A stretch of DNA of 64,000 nucleotides from Prochlorococcus sp. AG-402-K04 (GCA_003216895.1 QCID01000001.1:124001-188000), one strand, 5' to 3'. Shown: positions 1 through 7,716, counted from the stretch's first letter. Numbers and translations: made by a program. The notes: generated by a model not told the origin, from the letters alone.

Positions 1-1
1 G

Positions 2-1306
2 GATAAATTAAATATTAGTTATGACCGTTTTATAAGAACAACCTCTGAAGATCACACATCATTAGTTCATCTGTTTTATTACAAAGTTTTGAAATCTGAT
101 GATGTTTATATGGGTAGACAAAGTGGTTGGTATTGTGTTGGATGTGAAGAATATAAGGATGTAGACAAGGATGATAAAAGCCCTATGTGCTCAATTCATA
201 AAAAGAAATTAGAATGGAGAGATGAAGAGAATTTATTTTTTAAATTATCAAAATATCAAGATCAAATTGAAAAATTAATTCAAGTTGACGGTTTCATTTC
301 TCCTAAAAGCAGAAAAAATGAAATTATAAATTTTGTCTCAAAAGGGTTAAGGGATTTCTCAATTTCTAGAGTTAACTTAAAATGGGGTATAAATGTTCCT
401 GGAAATAAAGATCACACTTTTTATGTATGGTTTGACGCTTTATTAGGTTATATTAGTGGATCTCTCCGTGATCAAAACTCTCCTGAACTCACTGAGGAAT
501 CATTATGTAATTGGCCTGCAAATATACATGTAATTGGCAAGGATATACTTAGATTTCATGCAGTTTATTGGCCTGCAATGCTATTTTCTGCTGGTATGAA
601 ACCACCTAGAAGTGTTTTTGGTCACGGGTTTTTAACACGTGAAGGGCAAAAAATGGGTAAATCACTAGGTAACGTGCTTGACCCCAATGAACTCTTGGAA
701 TATGGGGGTATAGATGCAATGAGATGGTATCTTTTGAGAGATATTGAATTTGGAGAAGATGGAGATTTTCAAATTAAAAGATTTGTAGATATTGTTAATA
801 GTGATTTAAGTAATACTATTGGCAATTTGTTAAACAGAACAATTACAATGTCTAAAAAATGGTTTAATGATAATATTCCAGTAGATAAATCTTTATTATC
901 AGAATCTCCTTTAAAGGTTCAATCAGAGATAAAAATAAATGAATATATGAAAGCTTTTAAAGATAGTAATTTTAAAAAATCTGCAAATGCAATTATAGAT
1001 CTTGCTAATAATGCAAATCTTTATCTAAATGATCGTGCACCATGGAAGTTAATTAAAGATATAACAAATAAAGATATTGTTGCTCTTGATATATATTCTG
1101 TTCTTGAATCGTGCCGAATTATTGGAATATTGCTAAATCCTTTTGTTCCCAATTTAAGTATTAGAATATTGAATCAATTAAAAATTGATTTTTCAACTAT
1201 CAATTTTAAAAAATCATTACACTGGGGTTTGCTTGATCCTGATAATGGACTAGAAGATCCTTGTCCTGTAATGGATAAAATTGAATTTAATGAGAATTCT
1301 GTCTAG
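2..1306 (+). CDS. metG: Methionyl-tRNA synthetase, 5'-truncated by the window edge
   Basis: Charges tRNA-Met with methionine in the cytoplasm. The frame is open from base 2, so the N-terminal HIGH half lies outside the window. Visible are the zinc-knuckle region with paired cysteines (GWYCVGCEEY, then CSIH), the connective segment, and the KMSKS-type loop written KMGKS near base 650. The C-terminal anticodon-binding helical domain follows, and the protein stops without the extra tRNA-binding domain some bacteria carry. The TAG stop shares its G with the GTG start of the next gene, implying translational coupling. Identity is secure; only the start is missing. Confidence 0.97.
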   Translation, partial: DKLNISYDRFIRTTSEDHTSLVHLFYYKVLKSDDVYMGRQSGWYCVGCEEYKDVDKDDKSPMCSIHKKKLEWRDEENLFFKLSKYQDQIEKLIQVDGFISPKSRKNEIINFVSKGLRDFSISRVNLKWGINVPGNKDHTFYVWFDALLGYISGSLRDQNSPELTEESLCNWPANIHVIGKDILRFHAVYWPAMLFSAGMKPPRSVFGHGFLTREGQKMGKSLGNVLDPNELLEYGGIDAMRWYLLRDIEFGEDGDFQIKRFVDIVNSDLSNTIGNLLNRTITMSKKWFNDNIPVDKSLLSESPLKVQSEIKINEYMKAFKDSNFKKSANAIIDLANNANLYLNDRAPWKLIKDITNKDIVALDIYSVLESCRIIGILLNPFVPNLSIRILNQLKIDFSTINFKKSLHWGLLDPDNGLEDPCPVMDKIEFNENSV

Positions 1307-1965
1307 TGAATTATTTTAAGTTTTATATTGTACTAATAATTTTTCTATTACCTCTATTTGGTTGTCAAAAATCTAACAAATCTGCAACTCAAATAGATAA
1401 TAAAAGCTATATTAATGATTTTGAATTACTTCAAGAAAATCCTAATAATCAAACTAGCATTAAAATAACTAGTCCTAAAGCCATAATTGATCCTTCTAAT
1501 AATGATATAGAAATATTTAAAAGCTCAATAGAAATACTTAATAAAAATGGACAAGACTTTATAGTTAAATCAGGCAATTCAACTCTCAATAATCTAAATA
1601 ATTCTATTAAAGTATTTAATAGTGTAAAAATTTCATTTCCTAATAATCCTGAATACTATATCACTACTAATTCAATTGATTGGGATTTAAATAGCTCAAT
1701 TTTAGATATAAATAATCCATTTAATATTAATTTTGATAATACTAAGATAAATTCAAGTAATGGATTGTATAATATTGATTTGAGCCTACTTAATATGGAC
1801 AATAGTGAATTCAATAGATTTATATATAATTCAGAAGGTGAAGAGACATATCAGATTAAAATTAAATCTGACTTTGCTAAATGGCTTAAAAAAGATAATA
1901 CCTTAGTATTTACATCTAATGACAAACAGGTAGAAACAACTATTAACTTCTTACTTACTGAGTAG
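1306..1965 (+). CDS. lptC: LptC-like lipoprotein of lipopolysaccharide export
   Basis: A 219-residue exported protein. It begins with a hydrophobic signal peptide ending in a lipobox (LPLFGC, Cys at about residue 20), so it is probably lipidated. The rest is beta-rich and full of Asn, Ser and Ile, with repeated short strands, as expected of the LptC/OstA-like fold that carries lipopolysaccharide from the inner-membrane LptBFG complex. The GTG start overlaps the metG stop by one base. Its 3' end overlaps the convergent assembly-factor gene by 15 bases. The family call rests on signal peptide, size and strand pattern, so it is good but not certain. Confidence 0.7.
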   Translation: MNYFKFYIVLIIFLLPLFGCQKSNKSATQIDNKSYINDFELLQENPNNQTSIKITSPKAIIDPSNNDIEIFKSSIEILNKNGQDFIVKSGNSTLNNLNNSIKVFNSVKISFPNNPEYYITTNSIDWDLNSSILDINNPFNINFDNTKINSSNGLYNIDLSLLNMDNSEFNRFIYNSEGEETYQIKIKSDFAKWLKKDNTLVFTSNDKQVETTINFLLTE

Positions 1966-2568
1966 TACGTATAACTTATCAGACCATCCTGATATCCATT
2001 TCTCATCTGAATTGGTAAATGATCTCTTTGACCAACCTCCAACTATCGTAAGCCCTTTATTAGCAAGAGGATATATAATCACAGAAGGTAAATCATTTAA
2101 AACGCTATCAAATTCATCTCTACCAGGAAATAAATCGGTATTAACTAATGAAATTAATCGATTTTGTTCAATAGATCTTTTACATATTTCTCCAGGTTTA
2201 AACAACTTTTCAGATATTAAGCCTCTTCTAAGTATTACTTTATTATCCCAATAAATTAAAATTGTACTAGCTGCTGTTGCGGTAAGTATTTGGTGACTTC
2301 CCCAGGCTAATTCATTTTTTTGATCTTCAGTTAATAGATTGCAAAGTTCAAAACCTTCCTTCCCATTCAGCTTTGCTTTAGAAGGTTTTTTTGGATTAAT
2401 CTCAGTCCACAGATATCCTATAGTTATTAGAGCTATTGAGGCTATTCCAGATAATGTCTCAGCTCTTACTAAATTTGGATTAACTTGATTAGCAGTTGCA
2501 ATATTTATAATTGATAAAATTAATAAAAAACCGCCAAATATTATAACTAAGCTAGAAATTTTATACAT
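1951..2568 (-). CDS. Cofactor assembly of complex C subunit B (CCB2/CCB4-like)
   Basis: A 205-residue membrane protein. Two N-terminal transmembrane segments (about residues 7-26 and 38-54) are followed by a soluble domain containing the AWGSHQILTATAAST segment and a C-terminal VGGWSKRSF motif, typical of the cyanobacterial/plastid CCB2/CCB4 proteins. In plants this family helps attach heme c(i) (heme cn) to cytochrome b6 of the b6f complex, so a thylakoid assembly role is inferred. It stands alone on the minus strand, convergent with the lptC-like gene. Confidence 0.75.
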   Translation of the reverse strand: MYKISSLVIIFGGFLLILSIINIATANQVNPNLVRAETLSGIASIALITIGYLWTEINPKKPSKAKLNGKEGFELCNLLTEDQKNELAWGSHQILTATAASTILIYWDNKVILRRGLISEKLFKPGEICKRSIEQNRLISLVNTDLFPGRDEFDSVLNDLPSVIIYPLANKGLTIVGGWSKRSFTNSDEKWISGWSDKLYVLLSK

Positions 2569-2654
2569 TTATCGATTCAATAAATTTAAAAAAAGAATAT
2601 ATTGATTCTTTATTATACATATCAGTGCCTACCTTAATTTTGAAGCTTTATCGA

Positions 2655-2660
2655 TATAAT
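2655..2660 (+). promoter_or_regulatory. Candidate -10 box upstream of cobU
   Basis: A perfect TATAAT lies about 40 bases before the cobU ATG in the divergent spacer between the CCB-like gene and cobU. No convincing -35 element is visible. Chance matches are common in such AT-rich DNA, so confidence is low. Confidence 0.3.
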
Positions 2661-2702
2661 ATAAAAAACCTCAATTAATAGCTTTATCAAATAGTTCGGA
2701 AG

Positions 2703-3260
2703 ATGATCACACCAATATCAAAAAATTATAAAGGACTCATATCAATTACAGGGCCGACACGAAGTGGTAAAAGTCAATTGGCCGAATTTTTAATAAAGAA
2801 CCAAGATGCCGTCACATATATCGCAACTTCAAAATCAAGACCAAATGATCCAGATTGGCAAAAAAGGATAGAGCTTCACAGAAAGAGAAGGCCTGATAAC
2901 TGGTCTTTGATAGAGCATCCAAAAGACATTTGCAACGTAATTGAATCGATTCGCGGAAAGGGATCAATATTAATTGATTCAATAGGTGGCTTAGTAGAGG
3001 ATCACCTCATAGATAACGACGATAAATGGAATAATTACCAAAATAAATTGCTTAAATGTTTTACCGAAGATAATTTATGCATTGTTGTAGTTTCTGAGGA
3101 AGTAGGCTGGGGAATTGTTCCATCCACACCAATAGGTCATTTATTTCGTGAACGTCATTGCAACTTAACTTCATTGATAAGTCGCCATTCAAAAACAAGA
3201 TGGCTTGCAGTCAATGGGAGAGCAATTGACTTAGATAAAATTGGTCATTTTATACCATGA
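2703..3260 (+). CDS. cobU: Adenosylcobinamide kinase / guanylyltransferase
   Basis: The CobU family phosphorylates adenosylcobinamide and then adds GMP, giving AdoCbi-GDP late in cobamide assembly. The 185-residue protein starts with a P-loop (GPTRSGKSQLAE, about residues 17-28), has a histidine/arginine-rich segment (HRKRRPDNW) where CobU carries its catalytic His, a Walker-B-like strand (SILIDSIGG), and the C-terminal EVGWGIVP motif typical of the family. Its last four bases overlap the start of trmL (ATGA), so the two are probably one transcript. Size matches the family. Confidence 0.93.
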   Translation: MITPISKNYKGLISITGPTRSGKSQLAEFLIKNQDAVTYIATSKSRPNDPDWQKRIELHRKRRPDNWSLIEHPKDICNVIESIRGKGSILIDSIGGLVEDHLIDNDDKWNNYQNKLLKCFTEDNLCIVVVSEEVGWGIVPSTPIGHLFRERHCNLTSLISRHSKTRWLAVNGRAIDLDKIGHFIP

Positions 3261-3757
3261 ATTCATTAAATAGTTCTAGACCACGAGTTGCATTATTTGA
3301 ACCAAGAATTCCACAGAACACGGGAACAATTGGTAGATCATGCTTAGCCTTTAATATGTCTTTAGATATTATTAAGCCAACTGGCTTTAGCTTTGAAGAT
3401 AAATATTTAAAGAGAGCAGGGTTAGATTATTGGTCAAACGTAGATGTTCATTTATATGAATCATTTGATGACTATAAGAATTTTTTTAGTAACTCAAGAA
3501 TTATCGCACTAACAAAAAAAAGCAGTAATTCAATTTCAAATATTATTTATAAAGATACAGATATACTTTTATTCGGTCGAGAGGATACAGGGTTACCCGA
3601 TAACATAATTGATAAGTGTGAAATAGTTGGTGGGATACCAATGCCAGGAGGTGAGAATGAATCTAAGACTGGGGGAGTTAGAAGTTTGAATTTATCCGTT
3701 GCATGTGGGATAGTCAGTTATTCAGCGTGTTTACAATTAAACTTACTTTGCAAATAG
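3257..3757 (+). CDS. trmL: tRNA (cytidine/uridine-34 2'-O)-methyltransferase
   Basis: A SPOUT-class knotted methyltransferase of 166 residues that methylates the ribose of the wobble base in certain Leu tRNAs. All three family motifs are visible: motif 1 with PQNTGTIGRSC near residue 20, motif 2 LFGREDTGLP near residue 110, and the knot motif with GGVRSLNLSVACGIVSY near the C terminus, which binds S-adenosylmethionine. The ATGA overlap with cobU suggests co-translation. The only oddity is the pairing of a tRNA modification gene with a cobamide gene. Confidence 0.93.
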   Translation: MNSLNSSRPRVALFEPRIPQNTGTIGRSCLAFNMSLDIIKPTGFSFEDKYLKRAGLDYWSNVDVHLYESFDDYKNFFSNSRIIALTKKSSNSISNIIYKDTDILLFGREDTGLPDNIIDKCEIVGGIPMPGGENESKTGGVRSLNLSVACGIVSYSACLQLNLLCK

Positions 3758-3767
3758 CTTATACTTC

Positions 3768-3953
3768 TTATCCAAGATAATTGCAATATAAAACACCATC
3801 ATTAATTACATTATTATCATCTACCTCTAACCATTCTTTGTACTCATCATAAAGAGCCTCCCTGTTCCCACCATTTAAAAAATTGAGTCTTTTGAGTGAA
3901 CCGTTAAGCATTACCTCAACTGCTTGTAAAGCTCCAGATTGTCTAGAAGACAT
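3768..3953 (-). CDS. Small EYKEW-motif protein, copy 1
   Basis: A 61-residue protein of unknown function. Its core runs LKRLNFLNGG, then a conserved Asn, then DEYKEWLE. Two other short genes in the window (4187-4366 plus, 56619-56816 minus) share the pattern: a hydrophobic helix ending in Leu-Lys/Arg-Arg, a polar turn, and (E)YKEWL or (E)FKEWI. The family resemblance supports translation. No signal peptide or membrane segment is evident. It lies convergent to trmL. Confidence 0.7.
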   Translation of the reverse strand: MSSRQSGALQAVEVMLNGSLKRLNFLNGGNREALYDEYKEWLEVDDNNVINDGVLYCNYLG

Positions 3954-4186
3954 AGAGGAAATGTAATTTTTTTTATCTTAAATCATAATTTAATATTTTT
4001 CCGTTTCTTTTATTACCGAATTTAAAACTCATTATTTCAAATAGAAATTTTTACTATAAAAAGTTTTATATTATTTTATCAACACGAACTGAAATTAATT
4101 ATTTAAAAAAAATTAATTAATTACGGGTTTTACTAATTAACACTAACAAGTCATGCAAATAGAATAATTCTAGATGATTAACTAAA

Positions 4187-4366
4187 ATGTCAAACAAAAA
4201 TTTAGTTGGAAGTTGTGAAGTCACAATTAACTCCGCTCTGAAACGGATTACTAAACTTGAAGGAGAAAACAAAAAAGCTCTTGAAAGTGAATTTAAAGAA
4301 TGGATAAAAGCTATTGAAGGTGATAATAAAAATTATGATGTTCTATATATAAATAAAATTAGATAA
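4187..4366 (+). CDS. Small EYKEW-motif protein, copy 2
   Basis: A 59-residue protein starting at an ATG and stopping at 4364-4366. It aligns with the gene at 3768-3953: SALKRITKLEGENKKALES, then EFKEWIKAIEGD. The shared motif, charged soluble composition and a clean start make it a real gene although it is under 60 residues. Function unknown. It is convergent with the membrane protein at 4378. Confidence 0.65.
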   Translation: MSNKNLVGSCEVTINSALKRITKLEGENKKALESEFKEWIKAIEGDNKNYDVLYINKIR

Positions 4367-4377
4367 TGATTTTACAC

Positions 4378-4584
4378 TCATGCTCGTGGATGTAAGTCTG
4401 GATATCTAGTGCTTTGATCTTTAATTCTGGATGGATTTTCAAGGTCTGAACTTCTCGCTGCATAAAAAATAACTACAAAAGGAACGAATATTGCAAAAAA
4501 ATAAAAATGTAGAAGAATTAAATCCCACGGTACTCCTGTATCTCCATAGTCTGGAAAAAAAAGAGCAGTAATGAAAAAAAGCAT
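4378..4584 (-). CDS. Hypothetical small membrane protein (68 residues)
   Basis: Two hydrophobic segments (about residues 1-9 and 19-42, rich in Phe, Ile, Leu and Val) precede a charged tail ending RYPDLHPRA. Not recognised. An inner or thylakoid membrane location is inferred, with the tail on one side. It is separated by 11 bases from the convergent EYKEW gene. Confidence 0.55.
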   Translation of the reverse strand: MLFFITALFFPDYGDTGVPWDLILLHFYFFAIFVPFVVIFYAARSSDLENPSRIKDQSTRYPDLHPRA

Positions 4585-4635
4585 TTTAGAAATGAATCCT
4601 CATGCAATCTAACTAGGAACTTTAAAAAGCGAGAG

Positions 4636-4725
4636 TCATTTTTTAGACCAGGATTTAATAAGTAGTTGCAACTCTTTTATTCGTTTTTCTGCAGATTTAA
4701 TTTTTTCAGTTTTAAACTTTTCCAT
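4636..4725 (-). CDS. Tiny amphipathic peptide (29 residues)
   Basis: An ATG-initiated frame encoding a Lys/Glu-rich helix that begins MEKFKTEKIKSAEKRIKELQ and ends SWSKK. The heptad-like charge pattern and absence of low-complexity runs favour a genuine peptide, but it is very short and lies upstream of the minus-strand membrane gene with no clear Shine-Dalgarno. Function unknown. Confidence 0.45.
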   Translation of the reverse strand: MEKFKTEKIKSAEKRIKELQLLIKSWSKK

Positions 4726-4919
4726 AGTTATAAAAAATTAGATTTAGCAATATAATTTTAAGTTTGAGGTGTTAGAAACCGTATTAGCAATTGGACAATC
4801 AATTGTATCTATATGTGATGTAAACTTATTAATTGATAAGTTGAATTAAGATAATTATTTGCATAGAAACATATTAAGAAGTATAGTATTAGTATTTCAG
4901 TATTATTTGATCTATTGAA

Positions 4920-5135
4920 ATGAAAAAGATATCAGTAATCTTAAGGAATTTGAAAAATATATTTCCATACTTTCTTTTAATTGCGATATATTTCTTTTTT
5001 GTCAATTTAGAGGCTAATGATGAGAAGAATAAAAACATGAGTATTGAGGAGGCAAATCAGTTTTCAGAAAAACAATCAAGCTTAGATGATAAACAATTGA
5101 AAATAAAAATCCCTGTAATCCCATTTAAGGATTAA
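4920..5135 (+). CDS. Hypothetical membrane-anchored or secreted small protein (71 residues)
   Basis: A basic N terminus (MKKISVILRNLKN) and a hydrophobic stretch at residues 15-30 form a signal peptide or anchor. An acidic, Gln/Ser/Lys-rich region and the end PVIPFKD follow. No lipobox is visible. Not recognised. Its 3' end overlaps the convergent Cys-rich small gene by 11 bases. Confidence 0.5.
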   Translation: MKKISVILRNLKNIFPYFLLIAIYFFFVNLEANDEKNKNMSIEEANQFSEKQSSLDDKQLKIKIPVIPFKD

Positions 5136-5250
5136 TTGTCGTACGTATATTTAATTTAGAATTTCTTATTTTAAATAAGTCTGCTTGTCTTTGTTCTGCT
5201 CTATCATGTTGCTTTTTTATTTCACTACAGTGATGGCAGTTGCAAGTCAT
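5125..5250 (-). CDS. Tiny CxC-HHC protein (41 residues)
   Basis: The N terminus reads MTCNCHHCSEIKKQHDR: three cysteines and two histidines within eight residues, followed by a basic/acidic helix. This arrangement could bind a metal ion such as zinc. It starts at ATG (5248-5250) and stops at 5125-5127, overlapping the 3' end of the convergent gene. No homologue is recalled with certainty. Metal binding is an inference from the residues. Confidence 0.45.
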   Translation of the reverse strand: MTCNCHHCSEIKKQHDRAEQRQADLFKIRNSKLNIRTTINP

Positions 5251-5337
5251 TTTAAATAATGAGAAAAAATGGTTTTTTTATTGAGAGGTAGAGACAGACC
5301 TTGAATGAATTAATTGTCTCTAAAGGATCGATAATAT

Positions 5338-5490
5338 TTACAACTTTTTAAATATACCAATATTGTTCAAATATTCAAGTAAATACTCAAGCTCATCAAA
5401 AATTAATGGTGAAATATCATTTTTGTATTTATTTTGACTTACTAAATTGTGTACAATTGTTAGTTTTGGATTTGTGAAATAAAAATTCAC
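5338..5490 (-). CDS. Hypothetical small protein, GTG start overlapping upstream gene
   Basis: A 50-residue frame begins with a GTG whose first G is the last base of the TAG stop of the gene at 5490-5618, the same one-base arrangement as metG/lptC. It encodes a mostly helical acidic segment (LIFDELEYLLEYLNNIGIF) and ends KKL. The overlap suggests coupled translation. Function unknown; an alternative view is a single ancestral gene split by a frameshift. Confidence 0.4.
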   Translation of the reverse strand: MNFYFTNPKLTIVHNLVSQNKYKNDISPLIFDELEYLLEYLNNIGIFKKL

Positions 5491-5618
5491 TACTTGGATG
5501 ATCCAGTCTCTATTTCGAGACTATTGTCGTAATAAAGATCAAGTGTGGACATTAATTCTTCAAGTAGATATTGTATTTTTTCATCTTTTGGATTATTTTC
5601 TTGATTTACACGATTCAT
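5490..5618 (-). CDS. Hypothetical small acidic protein (42 residues)
   Basis: ATG start at 5616-5618. The product is polar and acidic with a helical centre (IQYLLEELMSTLDLYYDN). It is the first of a two-gene pair with the GTG-started frame immediately downstream. Not recognised. Confidence 0.4.
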   Translation of the reverse strand: MNRVNQENNPKDEKIQYLLEELMSTLDLYYDNSLEIETGSSK

Positions 5619-5876
5619 TTTAAGATACAAATTTGGTGAACTATGAAAAATAAGTCAATTACCTATTAGCTACAACAGCTACTTGTAATAGAGTTTTAAT
5701 ATAAATTTATTATTGTTCATTGTGAGTTGAACTGTGTCCTAAAACTGTTCGGTTAACATCCAATCAGAATTATTTCATTTAATCGATTCATATCATCCTA
5801 AATAATGATTTTTTTATTAAGTAAATTTATTTAGAGTTTTTATTCACATAAAATATCAGAAGCTAAATCAGAAAAT

Positions 5877-6068
5877 ATGTATAGAAGATTATTTAATCTA
5901 AACAGAAACGGTCGTGACTCATTAATTGGAATTGATAAAAGAGCTGCACTTGCAATACAAAACCACTTTAGATTGACTAATTACCAAATGTTAGTCCTTA
6001 GCTGGTTTAAAGGTCTATGGACTGGCATCTTGATTTCTCTTGTTGCTCACTATTTTATAAGACATTAA
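5877..6068 (+). CDS. Hypothetical small membrane protein (63 residues)
   Basis: A basic, polar N-terminal half (RRLFNLNRNGRDSLIG, then DKRAALAIQNHFRL) is followed by one hydrophobic helix (about residues 47-60, TGILISLVAHYF). A single-pass membrane protein is likely. It is not a high-light-inducible protein: the chlorophyll-binding ExxNGRxAMxGF motif is absent, although a superficial NGRD is present. Stands alone between spacers. Confidence 0.5.
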   Translation: MYRRLFNLNRNGRDSLIGIDKRAALAIQNHFRLTNYQMLVLSWFKGLWTGILISLVAHYFIRH

Positions 6069-6495
6069 TTATTATACTTATCAACACATAAATAACATTA
6101 TAAATTAACATCATCTAATTAAATATTTATAGCAAATATAGTTATATTTTTATATTATTAAAAAACTATATTCTTTAAATTAGTAATTTTATTTTTATAA
6201 GCTTATAAAATGTTTTTATGTTCCTATCTGAGTTTATAAAGTTAAATAAACTGTTGAATTCTAACATTATATTTTAATCACCTTTAAACTTATTTTTGTT
6301 TGTTGGAGTGTAATCATTTTTGGAATATGAGTTTTATTATGATTTGTGGTTAACCAGTTAATTTGGATAATGGGACTAGTTCAACAACACAATAAAATAA
6401 TTCAAAATCTAGATCTACTCCAAAATTTTAAAAAGTAGCTAAGAACCGTACACTAAATACACACATTTTTTTTTTAATGGTCCTAGAGTTTTGTG
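6069..6495. other. Gene-poor spacer, nothing recognised
   Basis: About 430 bases of very AT-rich sequence between two small membrane-protein genes. It holds short open frames (for example 22 codons from 6370) without support. No tRNA, hairpin terminator or repeat was seen. It could hold a small RNA, but nothing in the sequence points to one. Confidence 0.4.
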
Positions 6496-6660
6496 ATGCT
6501 AGAACTAATTTTTAAAAATCAAGTCTTAATGACTTTTATCATAGCAAGCTTTTGGATAATACCTGGTCTACTTTTTTCATCAGCTACCACCCAAAAATAT
6601 CAAAAGCGTCAAAAAGAAAGGCGTATTAAAAAAATATCAAAATTATATCCACAATCTTGA
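6496..6660 (+). CDS. Hypothetical single-pass membrane protein with basic tail (54 residues)
   Basis: Starts MLELIFKNQVLM, has one hydrophobic helix (about residues 10-28, TFIIASFWIIPGLLFSSA), and ends in a strongly basic tail (QKRQKERRIKKISKLYPQS). The helix plus positive tail predicts an N-out or re-entrant single pass with the tail in the cytoplasm. No family is recalled. Clean ATG-to-TGA frame. Confidence 0.5.
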   Translation: MLELIFKNQVLMTFIIASFWIIPGLLFSSATTQKYQKRQKERRIKKISKLYPQS

Positions 6661-6832
6661 CATAGACATAGAGGATAATTATTTATAAGGTTAATTCATT
6701 TCTGATTTGAATTGTATATATTTTTAGGATTATCATTAAAAGTAGAATGGACTGGGTGCGCGCGAGTAAGATAAACTCAATCGTTTAATAATTACTATTA
6801 TTATGCTGCAATGAGTTATAAAAAAATAATCT

Positions 6833-6988
6833 TTAGCTTTTATTTGTTTTTTCTATAACTTTTTTGCTTTCTGCTCTTGAGAGGCTGGCCTCTATTTGAG
6901 CCAATACTTGCTGAAGTTCAGCAGTTTTATTTAATGAGGTCTCTGCAATTGACCTAAGCTTTTGTAGTTCTTTAGATGCTGTTTTCAT
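6833..6988 (-). CDS. Small coiled protein, LAQxEAxLSR family copy 1
   Basis: A 51-residue helical protein with the segment QQVLAQIEASLSRAESKKV. The gene at 7427-7555 carries the matching segment QQTLAQVEAVLSRQEYQKV, so the two are paralogues about 0.5 kb apart on the same strand. The heptad-like hydrophobic spacing suggests a short coiled coil and possible self-association. Function unknown. The paralogy is the main evidence that both are translated. Confidence 0.6.
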   Translation of the reverse strand: MKTASKELQKLRSIAETSLNKTAELQQVLAQIEASLSRAESKKVIEKTNKS

Positions 6989-7173
6989 AGAAAAATGAAA
7001 AGATTGGTTTTACCACAGATAAACAATAGTAAATTGCTCGGAAATTAATAGGAAGAATACACGTACGAAAATTGCCAAAAATTTTTAAATTGTCAATAGC
7101 AAATTATTTTTCTGCTGATAATTCTATAATTATAAATTATTTATTTACTGGAATGAATTATTTTTAATTATTT

Positions 7174-7215
7174 AATTAAAAAAAAACATAGATATAATTT
7201 TATACCTATGTTCTA
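7174..7215 (-). terminator. Rho-independent terminator on the minus strand
   Basis: Read on the minus strand, an inverted repeat ACATAG...CTATGT, extended by a TATA/TATA pairing around a short loop, is followed directly by an uninterrupted run of T. It would end transcription of the minus-strand genes at 7275-7555. Confidence 0.6.
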
Positions 7216-7274
7216 TTATTCTTGAATGAAATACTTGTTAATGGTCAAACTCTATTGAAAAATGAAACCAATAA

Positions 7275-7334
7275 CTAATCTTCCTTTCCTTTCTTTTTAG
7301 TATCAACAGGTCTAACTGGCTTAGGCAAAAGCAT
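7275..7334 (-). CDS. Possible 19-residue basic peptide
   Basis: A short ATG-initiated frame encoding MLLPKPVRPVDTKKKGKED. It lies immediately upstream of the terminator at 7174-7215 and downstream of another minus-strand gene, so something on this strand is transcribed through here. The peptide is Pro/Lys-rich with no recognised family. It may equally be untranslated leader or tail sequence. Confidence 0.3.
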   Translation of the reverse strand: MLLPKPVRPVDTKKKGKED

Positions 7335-7426
7335 GATAAAAAACTAGTCTCTTCTTTTATTTATAGTTGGTTTTCTAAATACGTAAATAAGAATTAAAAG
7401 TTTGAAACGTCTTGATACAAGAAATA

Positions 7427-7555
7427 CTATGTTTTTTTTGATTTCTCCGTAACCTTTTGATATTCCTGTCTTGAAAGGACTGCCTCCACTTGAGCTAGCG
7501 TTTGTTGTCGATGAGGAATCTTATTCGGTGTTGCATCAGCCTTTAAACGAATCAT
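7427..7555 (-). CDS. Small coiled protein, LAQxEAxLSR family copy 2, with possible -1 frameshift extension
   Basis: A 42-residue protein paralogous to the gene at 6833-6988 over the LAQ(I/V)EA(S/V)LSR segment. The last codons before the TAG stop are TCA AAA AAA ACA, a run of eight A that forms the A_AAA_AAA slip heptamer in the reading frame. A -1 slip would bypass the stop and continue for about 30 codons to a TAG at 7344-7346. That would add a segment with a hydrophobic helix (LLILIYVF) and a basic end (KPTINKRRD). The extension could also reflect a recent indel or be meaningless; both readings fit what can be seen. Confidence 0.5.
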   Translation of the reverse strand: MIRLKADATPNKIPHRQQTLAQVEAVLSRQEYQKVTEKSKKT

Positions 7556-7716
7556 ATGGATTTTTTAAATGAATCTTCCAAACTGGTAGAAACTAGAAGT
7601 TGAACAAGCACCTTTCATGTAAATAAAGAAATCAAGACAGTCTTTCGCAAAGTTAAAGCTAAAATTAGTTAGTTCAAGAAATATTCCATTATTTATCATG
7701 GATTGGGGGATTATCA

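Noticed and set aside
5877-6068. High-light-inducible protein
   Set aside because: Only a superficial NGRD match; the chlorophyll-binding helix motif is missing.
6370-6438. 22-codon ATG frame
   Set aside because: No ribosome-binding site, no similarity to other genes, very short.
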